From: CAZLKN01 sp964560135
Lineage (GTDB): Bacteria; Actinomycetota; JAICYB01
NCBI GenBank assembly: GCA_964560135.1
Contig: CAZLKN010000001.1
Span: forward strand, 169,400-233,399
Length of the DNA stretch: 64,000 nt
Reading direction: 5' to 3'
A model generated the notes under the pieces. That model did not search any database, was not told where the DNA came from, and saw only the letters and a program-made list of their open reading frames with translations. Shown in pieces: positions 25,895-35,397 of this stretch (position 1 is the stretch's first letter; each line of letters opens with the position of its first letter). The position numbers and the translations under genes were made by a program.

Positions 25895-26716
25895 ATGGCG
25901 CTGGAGGTCCAGTCGCGGGTCGACGACGTCCTGGACCGCCTCGGGACCCTCGGAGAGGTGATCCGGAGGGCCCGCGAGCAGGACATCCTGCTCGTCGCCG
26001 GGGGCCTGGCCTTCTACGCGCTGGTTTCGGCGGCCCCCATGGTGATCGTCGTGTTGTGGGTGGTCAGCCTGGTGCTGGGTGATGAGCGCGTGCAACGGTT
26101 CGCCGAGGCGCTCGGCGAGTTCGCGCCGGAGAACATGGGGGGCGAGGAGGCCGTCAAGCGCGTCGCCGAGCTCGGACCGGGTGCGGGAATCACAGCCCTC
26201 CTTGCGGCAGCCTGGCCGGCGACGTCCTACGGTTCGGGGCTGATCCGCGCGTTCGAGCGGCTCGCCGACGGGGAGAACGAGAAGTGGTTCCGGGGGCTCC
26301 GCGGACGGGGTCTCGTCCTCCTCGTGCTGTTCCCGGTGTTCGTGTTCGGGGGTCTGCTCGCGTCGCTGGCCGGGACGGCCGTGCTGCGGCAGGCCACCGA
26401 CGGCCAGATGCTGGGCCTGGGGATCGCGGCCGTCACCGGCTTCCTGGGGGCCGTGGTTGTGGTGGGCCTGATCTACCGGATGTTCCCACCTCCGGGAGCC
26501 GTCGGGTGGACGGGGATCCGTCGGGGCGCGTTGGCCACTGCGGCGGCGATCTCGGTGATGTCCCTGGCGTTCACCGCGTACCTGAGACTCGGCGCGGACT
26601 TCGAAGAGCGCTACCTGTCCAGCGCCCTGGCGGGGGTGGTGCTGCTCGCGCTGTGGCTGTTCCTGTTCAACCTCCTGCTCCTCGCCGGCTACAGGCTCGC
26701 CCTGGAACGCGACTGA
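25895..26716 (+). CDS. YihY/BrkB family membrane protein
   Basis: A 273-residue integral membrane protein with six predicted helices. Hallmarks are the N-terminal LVAGGLAFYALVSAAPMVIV, the middle YGSGLIRAFERL and the last helices ending LLLLAGYRLALE. The family was once called ribonuclease BN, but that activity is not supported; the role is unknown. AAAGGAGG precedes the ATG. It converges on the HAAS gene with a 4-base gap. Confidence 0.85.
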   Translation: MALEVQSRVDDVLDRLGTLGEVIRRAREQDILLVAGGLAFYALVSAAPMVIVVLWVVSLVLGDERVQRFAEALGEFAPENMGGEEAVKRVAELGPGAGITALLAAAWPATSYGSGLIRAFERLADGENEKWFRGLRGRGLVLLVLFPVFVFGGLLASLAGTAVLRQATDGQMLGLGIAAVTGFLGAVVVVGLIYRMFPPPGAVGWTGIRRGALATAAAISVMSLAFTAYLRLGADFEERYLSSALAGVVLLALWLFLFNLLLLAGYRLALERD

Positions 26717-26720
26717 CGGG

Positions 26721-27779
26721 TCACCCGGTCTGCTGCGGTGGCGTCTCCTCTGGGGCGGGCGGCTCCTCCTCCTGGTCGGTTTCCGGTGCCTCCTCGGCCG
26801 GCTCGGGTGTCTCCTCGATCGGTTCCGGTGTTGCGTCGCTCTCGTCCACCGGCTCCGGCGTGGGGGCCGGTGGACGCCGTGCCACCACCACCTCGGGGCA
26901 CTGGAACCTCTGGGTCCCACCCATGGACATGGTCGTATCCCCTTCGCGAACGGACCGGGGATAGGTGTTCACCGGCGGCACGTACGAGCTGTAGGGATCC
27001 GGGCGCGTTGTGATCGGCTTGCCGTTCTGGTCAAAGAGCAGCACGTCTTCGAGCGGCGAGCCATCGGCGGCATACGGGCAGATGTTGACGATCTCCGAAC
27101 CGTCGGGGTGCTGAAGGTATCCGGACGGACCCGCGTTGTGGTAAGCGATCACGGGCTGCGCCCCCGTGATCGCCACGGCCACGAGGAGCCCCATCGCCCC
27201 GAGCGTGACGTCGGCCGTCCGGGATGCCTTGCGGGCCCTCACCTCGCGCGGTGCACGGCGGCCCAGCGCCACCGATCCCCAGATCGCGAGGAGGATCAGC
27301 CCGAGCCCGAGGACCCGGCTTCCGAAGACCTCCGGCAGGACGCGCTGACCCCAGTGGGTGGTCCCCCAGAGGATCGCCGGTCCGGCGATCAGCAGGTATC
27401 CGCGCAGCACCCACCATCCGCCGCGCAGCTCCGGGAGGAACGCCCGGGCCGCGGCGATCGGCGGAGCGGCGAGGAGCATCCGGACGAGGTGAGCGAGGAT
27501 CGACGCCTCGGTCCGCGCTCGCAGGCGCGCGATCCGGCTACCCCGTATCGCGCGTCCGCCCGGCTCCGGCAGCCCCGCGGACGCGCGGAGCTCCGCGGCG
27601 TACGCATCCGGGGGGCCGAGCCGCTCGGCGAGGTTCTCCCCGTCGGCGGCCACGTCCACGAGGTGCAGCTCCAGGTCCTCGATCAGGTCCGATCGCTCCT
27701 CCTCCGGCAGGTCGGCGAGGTGGCCTCGAACGGCGTCGACGTAGGCCCGGACCTCCTGTTCCATGCTCGCCACGCTCAT
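26721..27779 (-). CDS. HAAS/DUF1700-type membrane protein, PadR partner
   Basis: A 352-residue protein. Residues 1-70 form a HAAS-like helical domain (EVRAYVDAVRGHLADLPEEE...DLIEDLELHL). Four or so membrane segments lie between about 115 and 215, followed by an extracytoplasmic region and a Pro/Glu/Thr-rich tail. HAAS proteins are usually encoded with a PadR regulator, as here: its ATG overlaps the PadR stop by 4 bases. The tail is a low-complexity run of PEP/EETP units. A role as a PadR-linked envelope-stress module is inference. Confidence 0.75.
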   Translation of the reverse strand: MSVASMEQEVRAYVDAVRGHLADLPEEERSDLIEDLELHLVDVAADGENLAERLGPPDAYAAELRASAGLPEPGGRAIRGSRIARLRARTEASILAHLVRMLLAAPPIAAARAFLPELRGGWWVLRGYLLIAGPAILWGTTHWGQRVLPEVFGSRVLGLGLILLAIWGSVALGRRAPREVRARKASRTADVTLGAMGLLVAVAITGAQPVIAYHNAGPSGYLQHPDGSEIVNICPYAADGSPLEDVLLFDQNGKPITTRPDPYSSYVPPVNTYPRSVREGDTTMSMGGTQRFQCPEVVVARRPPAPTPEPVDESDATPEPIEETPEPAEEAPETDQEEEPPAPEETPPQQTG

Positions 27780-28108
27780 GCCGCCTCCCTCCGCAGTCCC
27801 AGCAGATCGTCCATCACGTCGGTGAAACCGGCCCAGCGCTTGGTCGCGTCGGCGAGCAGGCTCCGGCCCGATGTGTTGAGCCCGTAGTACTTGCGGTGGG
27901 GGCCTTCGTCCGACGGCACCACGTACGAGGTCAGGTGCCCGTTGCGGAACAGGCGCCGGAGCGTTCCGTACACCGAGGCGTCACCGACCTCCTCGAGGCC
28001 GGCGGCGCGTAGCCGTCGCACCACGTCGTACCCGTATCCGTCGTCCTCGTTGAGCACCGCGAGAACCGCCAGATCGAGTACCCCCTTCAGGAGCTGGCTC
28101 GTGTCCAC
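27776..28108 (-). CDS. PadR-family transcriptional regulator
   Basis: A 110-residue winged-helix repressor. The opening LLKGVLDLAVLAVLNEDDGY, the GYDVVRRLRAAGL and the wing SVYGTLRRLFRNGHLTSYVV are typical PadR. A C-terminal dimerisation helix follows. The GTG at 28108 is favoured by GGAGG five bases upstream. It heads an operon with the HAAS gene and faces a palindrome at 28130-28148 that it probably binds to control itself and the divergent DUF427 gene. Confidence 0.88.
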   Translation of the reverse strand: MDTSQLLKGVLDLAVLAVLNEDDGYGYDVVRRLRAAGLEEVGDASVYGTLRRLFRNGHLTSYVVPSDEGPHRKYYGLNTSGRSLLADATKRWAGFTDVMDDLLGLRREAA

Positions 28109-28129
28109 GTTGACCTCCGTATCGCAGGC

Positions 28130-28148
28130 TACTGTGCAACGCACAGTA
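28130..28148. promoter_or_regulatory. 19-bp perfect palindrome, probable PadR operator
   Basis: TACTGTGC-AAC-GCACAGTA, an 8-3-8 inverted repeat between divergent padR and DUF427 genes. Each half contains TACTGT, a -10-like hexamer on its own strand, so one bound dimer could block both promoters. Confidence 0.65.
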
Positions 28149-28193
28149 CCTCCCTCGGGCTCGGCAGTCAACGCTCCAGGGCCCCGTTCCTCC

Positions 28194-28622
28194 ATGGACG
28201 CCTGGTACGAGGAGGACGAGGAGGTGTTCGTCCATCCGCGCGATCCGTATCACCGCCTCGACGTACTCCACGCCTCCCGTCACGTGCGGATCTCCCTGGA
28301 CGGCGAGCTCCTGGCAGAGAGCATCCGTCCGGTGGTCCTGTTCGAGACGGGCCTCCCGCCGCGCTACTACCTGCCGCCCGACGACGCCCGCACGGAGCTC
28401 CTCGAACCCTCCGACGCGCACAGCCGCTGCCCCTACAAGGGGTTGGCCTCGTACTACTCCGTGAAGGTCGGTGGAGACGCGGGCCGGGACCTCGTCTGGT
28501 ACTACCCGGAGCCTCTCCGGGAGGTGGAGAAGATCGCCGGACGGCTGGCCTTCTACAACGAACGTGTTGATCTCGAAATCGACGACGTGGCGCAGCCGCG
28601 CCCGCGGACGCGCTTCTCCTGA
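28194..28622 (+). CDS. DUF427 domain protein
   Basis: A 142-residue single-domain protein. DUF427 hallmarks are HVRISLDGELLAES, the PRYYLPPDDAR block, CPYKGLASYYSVKVGG and LVWYYPEPLREVEKIAG. The fold is a small beta-tent and the function is unknown. The ATG lacks a ribosome-binding site. It shares the palindromic control region with the PadR operon and runs tail-to-tail toward the giant cyclase gene. Confidence 0.85.
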   Translation: MDAWYEEDEEVFVHPRDPYHRLDVLHASRHVRISLDGELLAESIRPVVLFETGLPPRYYLPPDDARTELLEPSDAHSRCPYKGLASYYSVKVGGDAGRDLVWYYPEPLREVEKIAGRLAFYNERVDLEIDDVAQPRPRTRFS

Positions 28623-28649
28623 GGGACCCCGCGCTTCGTGGAGCCGGGC

Positions 28650-31600
28650 CTAGGCGTCTGCGTCGCCTGCGTCGTATGCACGGAACGCACGCCACATCCG
28701 GAGCCGATCTTCGGACCAGTCCGCATCGTCTGGGGCCGCTTCGTCTTCGAGGTACAGCTCTTCAGCGCGTTCGAGCGCCTCCCGCATCTGGTTCTCCGGG
28801 AAGATCTCGGCGTTGAGGAAGACCCCGTCGGCGTTGCATCGGTTTACCGACCAGGTCCGGACCTCGCTCTCACCGACCGTGCGCCTGGCGGACAACGACC
28901 AGATCATCTCGAGGGCGCCGTGCCGCTCGCCGAGGGTGAAGGACCGCCCCGACCGGAAGGAACCGGGTGATGAAAGGATGCCCTCCAGGTTGGTGAGCTG
29001 GTCGTCGAGGCCCATCTCCAGATGAAAGGCACGTTCGATCAAACGGAAGTCGGGGGCGTGCATCTCGCGGATCCGACTGAAGTCCCGCTCGTTCAGAGCG
29101 TTCAGGAAGCTCTCCCAAGCGCGCTCGATGATGGTGGACCCAGTCGCCTGCGCGGGCAGGTCTAAAGGAGTCGCATAGCACGCTCGTGCTTTCTCTCGCT
29201 GCTCGGGGGTGAAGAGAGCCTGGGTCTCGACTCCGCTGTCGCCCACGACGATAACCGCGACGTAGGGAAGGACGAACCGTCCACCGTTCTCGTCGGTTCC
29301 CACCACGTCGAGGTCGAGAAGCAAGCAAGCCCCCTCGAACTCGACTGAACGCACGTCCCAGCGTCGATCCGGCGCCATCTCGGCGAGTCGGCGGATCGTC
29401 TCCAAGTAAGCGTCCCGGCCCTCGAGGCGTCCCCACCCCGCGGGCCGGTGGTCGATCGTGGTCACGTCCCGGTGGAACCCTGAGCGGACGCCCTCCCAAT
29501 CCCCGGCGTTGTAGGCGAGGACGGTTCGCCAGAAAGCCAGCCTGCGCCGGCTGGCGGTGGCGTCGTCACCGGTGGCCTCGTCCTCCAGGTAGAGCTCCTC
29601 TGCGCGTTCGAGGGCTTCCAGCAGGTCGGATTCCGAATACCACTCGAGGACCAGGAATGTGCCGTCGTCGTCGCATCGAACTGTGAACCATCGCGTCATG
29701 TGGCTCTCGCCCACGGTGCGGCCCTGTTCGCGCGACCACGTGAACTGGAGGAGTCCGTGTCTGTCTCCCAGGGGCAGGACCCGGCCGGGAAGGAAGGAAC
29801 CTGGAACATCCAGGACGCCCTGAAGGTCGGCCAGGGTCGCTTCTCGATCGAGCTCGAAATGGTAGACGTGGTCGCGGAGCACGAAGTCGGGGGCGAGTTG
29901 TGCCGCGATCGAATCCGTGTCCCGTGCGTTCTGTGCGGCGAGCCAGCGCTGCCACGCCCGCTCCAGCGTGGTGGACGGTAGGTTTCCGTCCGCCAGTTCT
30001 CCCGCTCGGGCGAGGGCGGCTTCCCGTTCGTCGACCGGGAAGAGCTCGTACCGCTCGATCATGCCGTTCTTGGAGGCGAACAGCAGGTGATACGTGAGCT
30101 CGACGGTGTTGCCGTTCGTGTCGGTTCCGCTGACGCGCGCCGGGTTCAGCAGGACAGAGTCGGTGAGTCGCTCGATAGACGGCACAGTCACCTTTGCATC
30201 GGGGATGAGGTCGACGAGGCCGCGCATGAGAGACATGAGACGGTCGAAGCCTCGGAACGACCCCCATCCCACGGGACGATGGTCGACGACCGACACGTCC
30301 GGATGGAAGAGGGCCGCCCATCTCTCCCAATCATGGTCGTTGTAGATCTCCCTGAGATTCAGCATCGTCCGGTAGTACTCCGCTTGTCCGGCGGGAAGGA
30401 TCGAGCCGTAGCGCCCGTCGAGCTCGTCGAACGCGGCGGTGGTGTCCTCGGGCTCGAAACAGACCGCTCGGCATACGAGCCCCTGCTCGTTCATCTCGTG
30501 GACCTGGAGGACCGGCACGTCGAAGGTACCGCCCTCGACGTCCTTTCCCAGATAGCGGACCAGCCGTAGCTCGAGGCGGTCGCCGCGGGTGGCGATCACC
30601 TCCGACTCCAGGCGCATGGCGGCGAGGTCTTTCACGTGGAGCAGCGAGTCCATCATCGCCTGACGTCCGCTGGTGACCGACCGCAGCAGTGGACGCCGCT
30701 CCTCGTTCACGACGTCCTCCGACCAGAGTGCTCCGTAGCCCGCCAGGTCCCCGCGCCCGAGGCACGCTTCCACCCGACCGAACCATTCGCCGACCGTGGC
30801 CGGCGGGTGATCCGTCGCCGGTCGGCTTCGGAGCTCCTCGAAGCGCCGCATGGCCTCGTCCACGGCGTCGAAGGGGAAGATCTCGACCCTGCTCAGGCCC
30901 TCGTCGGTCAGCAGGGAGATGCACACGCCGCCCTGTTCGTAGCGGCCGCCATCGCGGTCGATCCCTTCGGTGGGCAGCGTGTACACGCAGCCGTCGTCCG
31001 CCACGGCGTGCACGTCGGTGATCGACCACGTATGCCGGACGGAGCGCGCGCCGATCGCGCGGATCAGCTCCACGATGGCCTCGCGGCCCTCGGTGGGGGC
31101 CCATCCGATCTGGCGCCGGTCGACGAGGACGGCATCGGGGGCCCACAACGCGGCGAACGTCTCCCAGTCGCCGTCGTTGTGTGCGTCGGCCATCCGCCAG
31201 TGGGCCAGACGCCGTCGGGCACCGGCTAGCGCCTGCCCGGCCGCTTCCTCCTCGATGTAGAGCTCCTCGGCACGCGCCAGTGCCCGGTGGAGCAGCTCGG
31301 CGGGGAACCACTCGAAGAGTGGACAGCGTCCCTCATGGTCGATCCGGACCGCGGACACGCCGGCCACCTCGCTCGGTCCCGCGAGACCGTCGCTCTGTTC
31401 CCATGAGAAGATCGTGCGGTTCACGCCGTGTCGCGCGCCAAGGCGCACCACCGTCTCCACCCGTGCTCTGGCTCCCGGCTGGGCGGCAACGCGCTGCATG
31501 GACTCGAGGTGAGTTTGGAGGTCGAGCTCGATGTGGTTGGTGTGCTCCACCACCCGGAACCCGGGAGTATACAGCGCGGCGAGCTCCGCTCCGCTTCCCG

Positions 31601-31850
31601 TCCGGAAGGCCTCCTCCCACCGGCGGCCGAAGGCATCGAGGGGGCCGAGGATCTCGCTCCCGTGGCCCTCTGCCCTCCGGCGGCGGGCTTCGTCGATCTG
31701 CTCCGGATCAAGGTTGTCTGACGAACACCGCATCACCTCGACCCACTCCGGGCCCCCGGTGAGCTCGGACCGGAGCCAGCTCCGATGGTCGACGAAGACG
31801 TGATCGGGCGTCAGGAAGCTCGTCATGGCCGTCCAGTCGTGCGCGAGGCG
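28650..31850 (-). repeat. Tandem coding repeat of about 415 bp (NTF2-like domains)
   Basis: Units begin near 31630, 31210, 30800, 30375, 29970, 29545, 29135 and 28700, so the period is about 415 bp. Two types largely alternate: one opens ERAWESFLNALNERD, the other RRRLAFWRTVLAYNAGDW with a DHRPAGWG motif. The pair repeats about every 830 bp, which implies that a two-domain block was duplicated. Confidence 0.75.
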
Positions 31851-34800
31851 AACGCCACCCGTGCGACGGCCGCCGTCCTCGTCCACCGGCGTGTGGGGGA
31901 CGGGAGCGGCGGCTCCGCCGGTCGCTTCTTTCCGCGCATACAGTTCCTCGCCCTTCCTGGACTCCGTTCGCGCCTCGTCGTCGCGGCCGGCGACGCGCAG
32001 GACCTCGGCGAGGGCGAGCCGTGCGTCGGCGTGGTCGATGAGGGCGTCGGTGGGTTCGGCCAGCGCGACGGCCGCCCGGGCCAGGTCGGTCGCTGCGTCG
32101 AGGTCCCCGCGTCTGGCGAGCGCGCGCGCCCGGACGGTGCGCCAGGCGATGGCCGTCTTGAGATCGTCGCCGCCGAGACGCTCGCTCTCCTCGGTGAGCT
32201 CCAGGGCCTCGTCGTCGTGACCTTGCTCCACCAGAGCTCTCGCGAGCAGCGCCGCAGCCTGGGCGGTGTCGGTCCCGACGTTCAGCCCTCGGAAACCCTC
32301 GTACGCGCTACGGAAGCTCGCCTCTGCGCCGGGATGGTCGCCGGCGAGCAGGTCGATGAGGCCGGTGAACAGGTCGCACTCCACGAGGGCGTGTCGCAGG
32401 CCGAGCTCCTCGAGCGTGCTCCGGGCCGACGCCAGCATGCGATGTGCTGCATCGGTCCGTCCGCGCATCGCTTCGAGGACGGCCTGGCAGCGCAGGGCCG
32501 TGGCTTCGACGGCGGGGGCCCCCTGGGTGATGCGGAGCACCCGTACGACATCGAGACAACGGCCGCTGGCGCGGGGCACGGGGTTCGGCCCCCACAGAGC
32601 CGCCAACGGAGCACTGGACAGGACACCGTTGGCGCGTCTGCGGTCACCGGACTCCCGCGCTGCCGCCAGCGCGCGGTCCAGTGCCGCTTCGCAGGCTCCG
32701 AACTGCCCGAGGTGGCCCAAGGCTTCGGCGTGGACGGCGTGGCCTTTCGCCGCTCCCGTGTCGTCCCCGAGCTCTGCCAGCCGGCGCGCGGCGTCCTCGA
32801 CGATCGTGGCCGTCTCCCGCAGGCGCGAGGGGTCGGTGAGGATGGCGAGTTGCCCGTCGAAGCAATCCGCCCATGCCCGAAGCCGGTCGTCCGACGCGCG
32901 GGCCCGGAGCTCGGACACCGCGTCGCGTGCCGCGCCCACATCTCCCATACCGAGGAGCGCCTCGCAGCGGTCAAGCAGGATCAGCGCCCGGGCTGCGTCA
33001 TCGTCAGTGAGCAGGAGCGCCCGTTCGGAGAGGTTGGCGGCCGCGGCGAGGTCGTCTCGGTCCAGCGCCCGTCGCGTGGCCGAGGCGAGGTGCGCCGAGG
33101 CCCGGCGTCCGAGATCCATCGTGTGCCCGTCCTTCGCCCCCAGCTCGTCCAGGTAGGTGTGTGCCTGCTCGAGGTGGTAGCCGAGGACCTCGTCGTGTTC
33201 GCCGACGAGGTCGCCGACCTTGGTCTGGAGCCAGTCGGCGAAGCGCTCGTGGAGCTCCGCCCGGGCCTCCTTGAGCAGTCGCCGGTAGGCGGCGTCGCGG
33301 ATGAGGACGTGGTGGAAACGGAAGACGCGTTCGTCGATCCAGTAGGTGCCTTCGGGTTCGACGAGCTCCTTGCGGCGAAGGGTTTCCAGGTGTGTGTCGA
33401 TCAGGGAGCCCACGTTCGCGGGGACGAGGTCGATGACCGCACCCCGGTAGAATTCTTTGCCGACGACGGAGGCCCGTTCGACGACGGCCCGTTCGTCCTG
33501 TTGGAGCCGTTCGATGCGGGCGGACAGCAGCGCGTTGATCGTGGCTGGGACGTGGATCTCCTCGGTTTGAACCGTGGCCACCCAGCGCTTGCCGTCCCGG
33601 TGCAGGACCCCGTCGTCGACGAGCATGCGCAGCAGCTCGCGGACGAACAGCGGGTTGCCTTCGGTGGTGGTGAGGATCCTGCCGACGAGCCCAGGGGGCA
33701 GGTCGTGCGCGCCGAGCAGTGACGATGCCAGTGCAGCCGTGTGGTCGGAGTTCAATCCTTCGAGCACGACGGACCCGGCGTCCAGGAGTGACGGTCGCAC
33801 GTCGCGGATCTCCGGCCGGGCCAACGGAAGGATCATGATGGGTGCCCCCTTGGCCCATTCGACGAGGTGGTCGAGCAGGTCGAACATCATCGGTTCGGCC
33901 CACTGGACGTCGTCCACGACGAGCACAACCGGCTGGAAGGCTGCCAGTCCCTCGAGCAGGCGGCGTACCGCCCAGAAAGTCTCCTGCGGCGCTGCAGCCT
34001 CACCCACTCCGAGCAGGGACGCGACGACCTTGGCCACCCGTTGCTTCTCGGCGAAATCCTCGGACACCAGGGCTTGGATCGAGGCGATCACCTCCGCACC
34101 GGAAGCCGTCTCGGCGATCCCCGCAGCTTCCCGGAGCGCCTCGGCGATCGGCGCGTAGGTGGTTGTCCCGGTCCTGTCGCATCTCGCCTCCAGGACGCGA
34201 GCCTGCCCGGAGACCGCGGACACGAACTCCGAGGCGATGCGGGTCTTCCCGAGCCCCGGGGAGCCGACGACGGTGATGATCGAGGGGGACCGGGTGGAGA
34301 CGCTCCGCTCGAACGCTTCTTGGAGCCTTGCGAGCTCGGCCCCCCGTCCGACGAACGGTGCGGCTACGCCCTCGTCCTCCGTCGGAGGCTCGAGCGACAC
34401 GACGCGGTAGGCGGGGACCGGCTCGCCCTTCCCCCTGAGCTCCAGCGGATCGACGGCTGCGAACGTGACGTCGTCGCGGGTGAGCCGCCAGGTCTCGTCT
34501 CCGACGAGGACGTTGCCGTCGCCCGCGGCATGCTCGAGGCGGGCTGCGACGTTCACGACGTCGCCCACCACGTCGTCGTCCTCCTCGGCCACCACGACCT
34601 CGCCCGTGTTGATCCCGACGCGCAGCGAGACGTCGGCGCCGCGGCTGTCTCTCACCTCGGCTGCGAAGTCCCGGAACGACTCCTGCATGGCCACTGCGGC
34701 GCGGACCGCGCGCAGCGCGTCGTCTTCCCGTGCTTCGCGGATGCCGAAGCCGGCCATCAGGCCGTCCCCGGTGAGCTTCACGACCAGCCCCTCCGCCGCC

Positions 34801-35105
34801 TCGATCTCGCTGCGCATCATGGTGGAGAACCGCTCCATCACTCGCCGTACCGATTCGGGGTCCATGTGTTCCTGGAGCGAGGTAGAGCCCGCGAGGTCGA
34901 CGAACACAATCGTGACGACCTTGCGGATCTCGCGGCGGGCCGGTTCGGAACGAGCGCCGGAGGCCGGCCGGCCGCACTCGGGGCAGAACTTGGCCCCCGG
35001 AGGGAGTTCGACTGCGCAATCCGTGCACCGGCGGACGATGGGCGCGCCGCACTCCAAACAGAACTTAGCCCCGGCCGGGTTTCCTGTACCGCATGGGCAG
35101 ACCAT
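28650..35105 (-). CDS. Giant zinc-ribbon / cyclase / AAA ATPase / NTF2-repeat protein
   Basis: About 2151 residues. Residues 1-55 hold two zinc ribbons (CPCGTGNPAGAKFCLEC; CTDCAVELPPGAKFCPEC). A class III cyclase (about 65-245) has FVDLAGSTS, KLTGDGLMAGFG and GDVVNVAARLE. A STAND-like ATPase (about 250-600) has Walker A VGSPGLGKTR near 278 and VVLVVDDVQW near 400. Helical repeats run from 620 to 1080. From about 1085 to the end lie seven full NTF2/SnoaL-like domains plus degraded first and truncated last copies. The cyclase-ATPase-TPR front is a known actinobacterial type; the long NTF2 array is unusual. The last repeat stops after RMWRAFRAYDAGD, where others continue for 120 residues. Start: ATG 35105, or GTG 35144. 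Confidence 0.8.
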   Translation of the reverse strand: MVCPCGTGNPAGAKFCLECGAPIVRRCTDCAVELPPGAKFCPECGRPASGARSEPARREIRKVVTIVFVDLAGSTSLQEHMDPESVRRVMERFSTMMRSEIEAAEGLVVKLTGDGLMAGFGIREAREDDALRAVRAAVAMQESFRDFAAEVRDSRGADVSLRVGINTGEVVVAEEDDDVVGDVVNVAARLEHAAGDGNVLVGDETWRLTRDDVTFAAVDPLELRGKGEPVPAYRVVSLEPPTEDEGVAAPFVGRGAELARLQEAFERSVSTRSPSIITVVGSPGLGKTRIASEFVSAVSGQARVLEARCDRTGTTTYAPIAEALREAAGIAETASGAEVIASIQALVSEDFAEKQRVAKVVASLLGVGEAAAPQETFWAVRRLLEGLAAFQPVVLVVDDVQWAEPMMFDLLDHLVEWAKGAPIMILPLARPEIRDVRPSLLDAGSVVLEGLNSDHTAALASSLLGAHDLPPGLVGRILTTTEGNPLFVRELLRMLVDDGVLHRDGKRWVATVQTEEIHVPATINALLSARIERLQQDERAVVERASVVGKEFYRGAVIDLVPANVGSLIDTHLETLRRKELVEPEGTYWIDERVFRFHHVLIRDAAYRRLLKEARAELHERFADWLQTKVGDLVGEHDEVLGYHLEQAHTYLDELGAKDGHTMDLGRRASAHLASATRRALDRDDLAAAANLSERALLLTDDDAARALILLDRCEALLGMGDVGAARDAVSELRARASDDRLRAWADCFDGQLAILTDPSRLRETATIVEDAARRLAELGDDTGAAKGHAVHAEALGHLGQFGACEAALDRALAAARESGDRRRANGVLSSAPLAALWGPNPVPRASGRCLDVVRVLRITQGAPAVEATALRCQAVLEAMRGRTDAAHRMLASARSTLEELGLRHALVECDLFTGLIDLLAGDHPGAEASFRSAYEGFRGLNVGTDTAQAAALLARALVEQGHDDEALELTEESERLGGDDLKTAIAWRTVRARALARRGDLDAATDLARAAVALAEPTDALIDHADARLALAEVLRVAGRDDEARTESRKGEELYARKEATGGAAAPVPHTPVDEDGGRRTGGVRLAHDWTAMTSFLTPDHVFVDHRSWLRSELTGGPEWVEVMRCSSDNLDPEQIDEARRRRAEGHGSEILGPLDAFGRRWEEAFRTGSGAELAALYTPGFRVVEHTNHIELDLQTHLESMQRVAAQPGARARVETVVRLGARHGVNRTIFSWEQSDGLAGPSEVAGVSAVRIDHEGRCPLFEWFPAELLHRALARAEELYIEEEAAGQALAGARRRLAHWRMADAHNDGDWETFAALWAPDAVLVDRRQIGWAPTEGREAIVELIRAIGARSVRHTWSITDVHAVADDGCVYTLPTEGIDRDGGRYEQGGVCISLLTDEGLSRVEIFPFDAVDEAMRRFEELRSRPATDHPPATVGEWFGRVEACLGRGDLAGYGALWSEDVVNEERRPLLRSVTSGRQAMMDSLLHVKDLAAMRLESEVIATRGDRLELRLVRYLGKDVEGGTFDVPVLQVHEMNEQGLVCRAVCFEPEDTTAAFDELDGRYGSILPAGQAEYYRTMLNLREIYNDHDWERWAALFHPDVSVVDHRPVGWGSFRGFDRLMSLMRGLVDLIPDAKVTVPSIERLTDSVLLNPARVSGTDTNGNTVELTYHLLFASKNGMIERYELFPVDEREAALARAGELADGNLPSTTLERAWQRWLAAQNARDTDSIAAQLAPDFVLRDHVYHFELDREATLADLQGVLDVPGSFLPGRVLPLGDRHGLLQFTWSREQGRTVGESHMTRWFTVRCDDDGTFLVLEWYSESDLLEALERAEELYLEDEATGDDATASRRRLAFWRTVLAYNAGDWEGVRSGFHRDVTTIDHRPAGWGRLEGRDAYLETIRRLAEMAPDRRWDVRSVEFEGACLLLDLDVVGTDENGGRFVLPYVAVIVVGDSGVETQALFTPEQREKARACYATPLDLPAQATGSTIIERAWESFLNALNERDFSRIREMHAPDFRLIERAFHLEMGLDDQLTNLEGILSSPGSFRSGRSFTLGERHGALEMIWSLSARRTVGESEVRTWSVNRCNADGVFLNAEIFPENQMREALERAEELYLEDEAAPDDADWSEDRLRMWRAFRAYDAGDADA

Positions 35106-35272
35106 GGCACCGCCGTCGGTCGGATCCTCACTAACCCCCGCCACGGACCCTGCCCCCCAGACCGGCTAGTCGTCCATTGCGATATCCCAGCAGGGCAACA
35201 GTCTATGGGCGTGGGACGATGCTGGGAAGTGGAGTCGTGCAGCGGTGGACCATGGCCAGGAGCGCTCGGAAG

Positions 35273-35347
35273 TGGGGACGACGGGATTCGAACCCGCGTT
35301 ACCGGCTTGAAAGGCCGGCGTCCTGGACCAGGCTGGACGACGTCCCC
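35273..35347 (-). tRNA. tRNA-Glu (UUC)
   Basis: On the minus strand a 7-bp acceptor stem (GGGGACG/CGTCCCC), a D arm, the anticodon stem CCGGC/GCCGG with loop CTTTCAA (anticodon TTC), and a T arm with GGTTCGAATCC are all visible. The discriminator base is A. CCA is not encoded. About 75 nt. Confidence 0.92.
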
Positions 35348-35397
35348 GACTGATGGTCAACGGTACACACACTAGCCGCGATCCGCACCGGGGGTGC

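Noticed and set aside
25895..26716. Ribonuclease BN
   Set aside because: The old name of the YihY family is a mis-annotation; this is a membrane protein without nuclease motifs.
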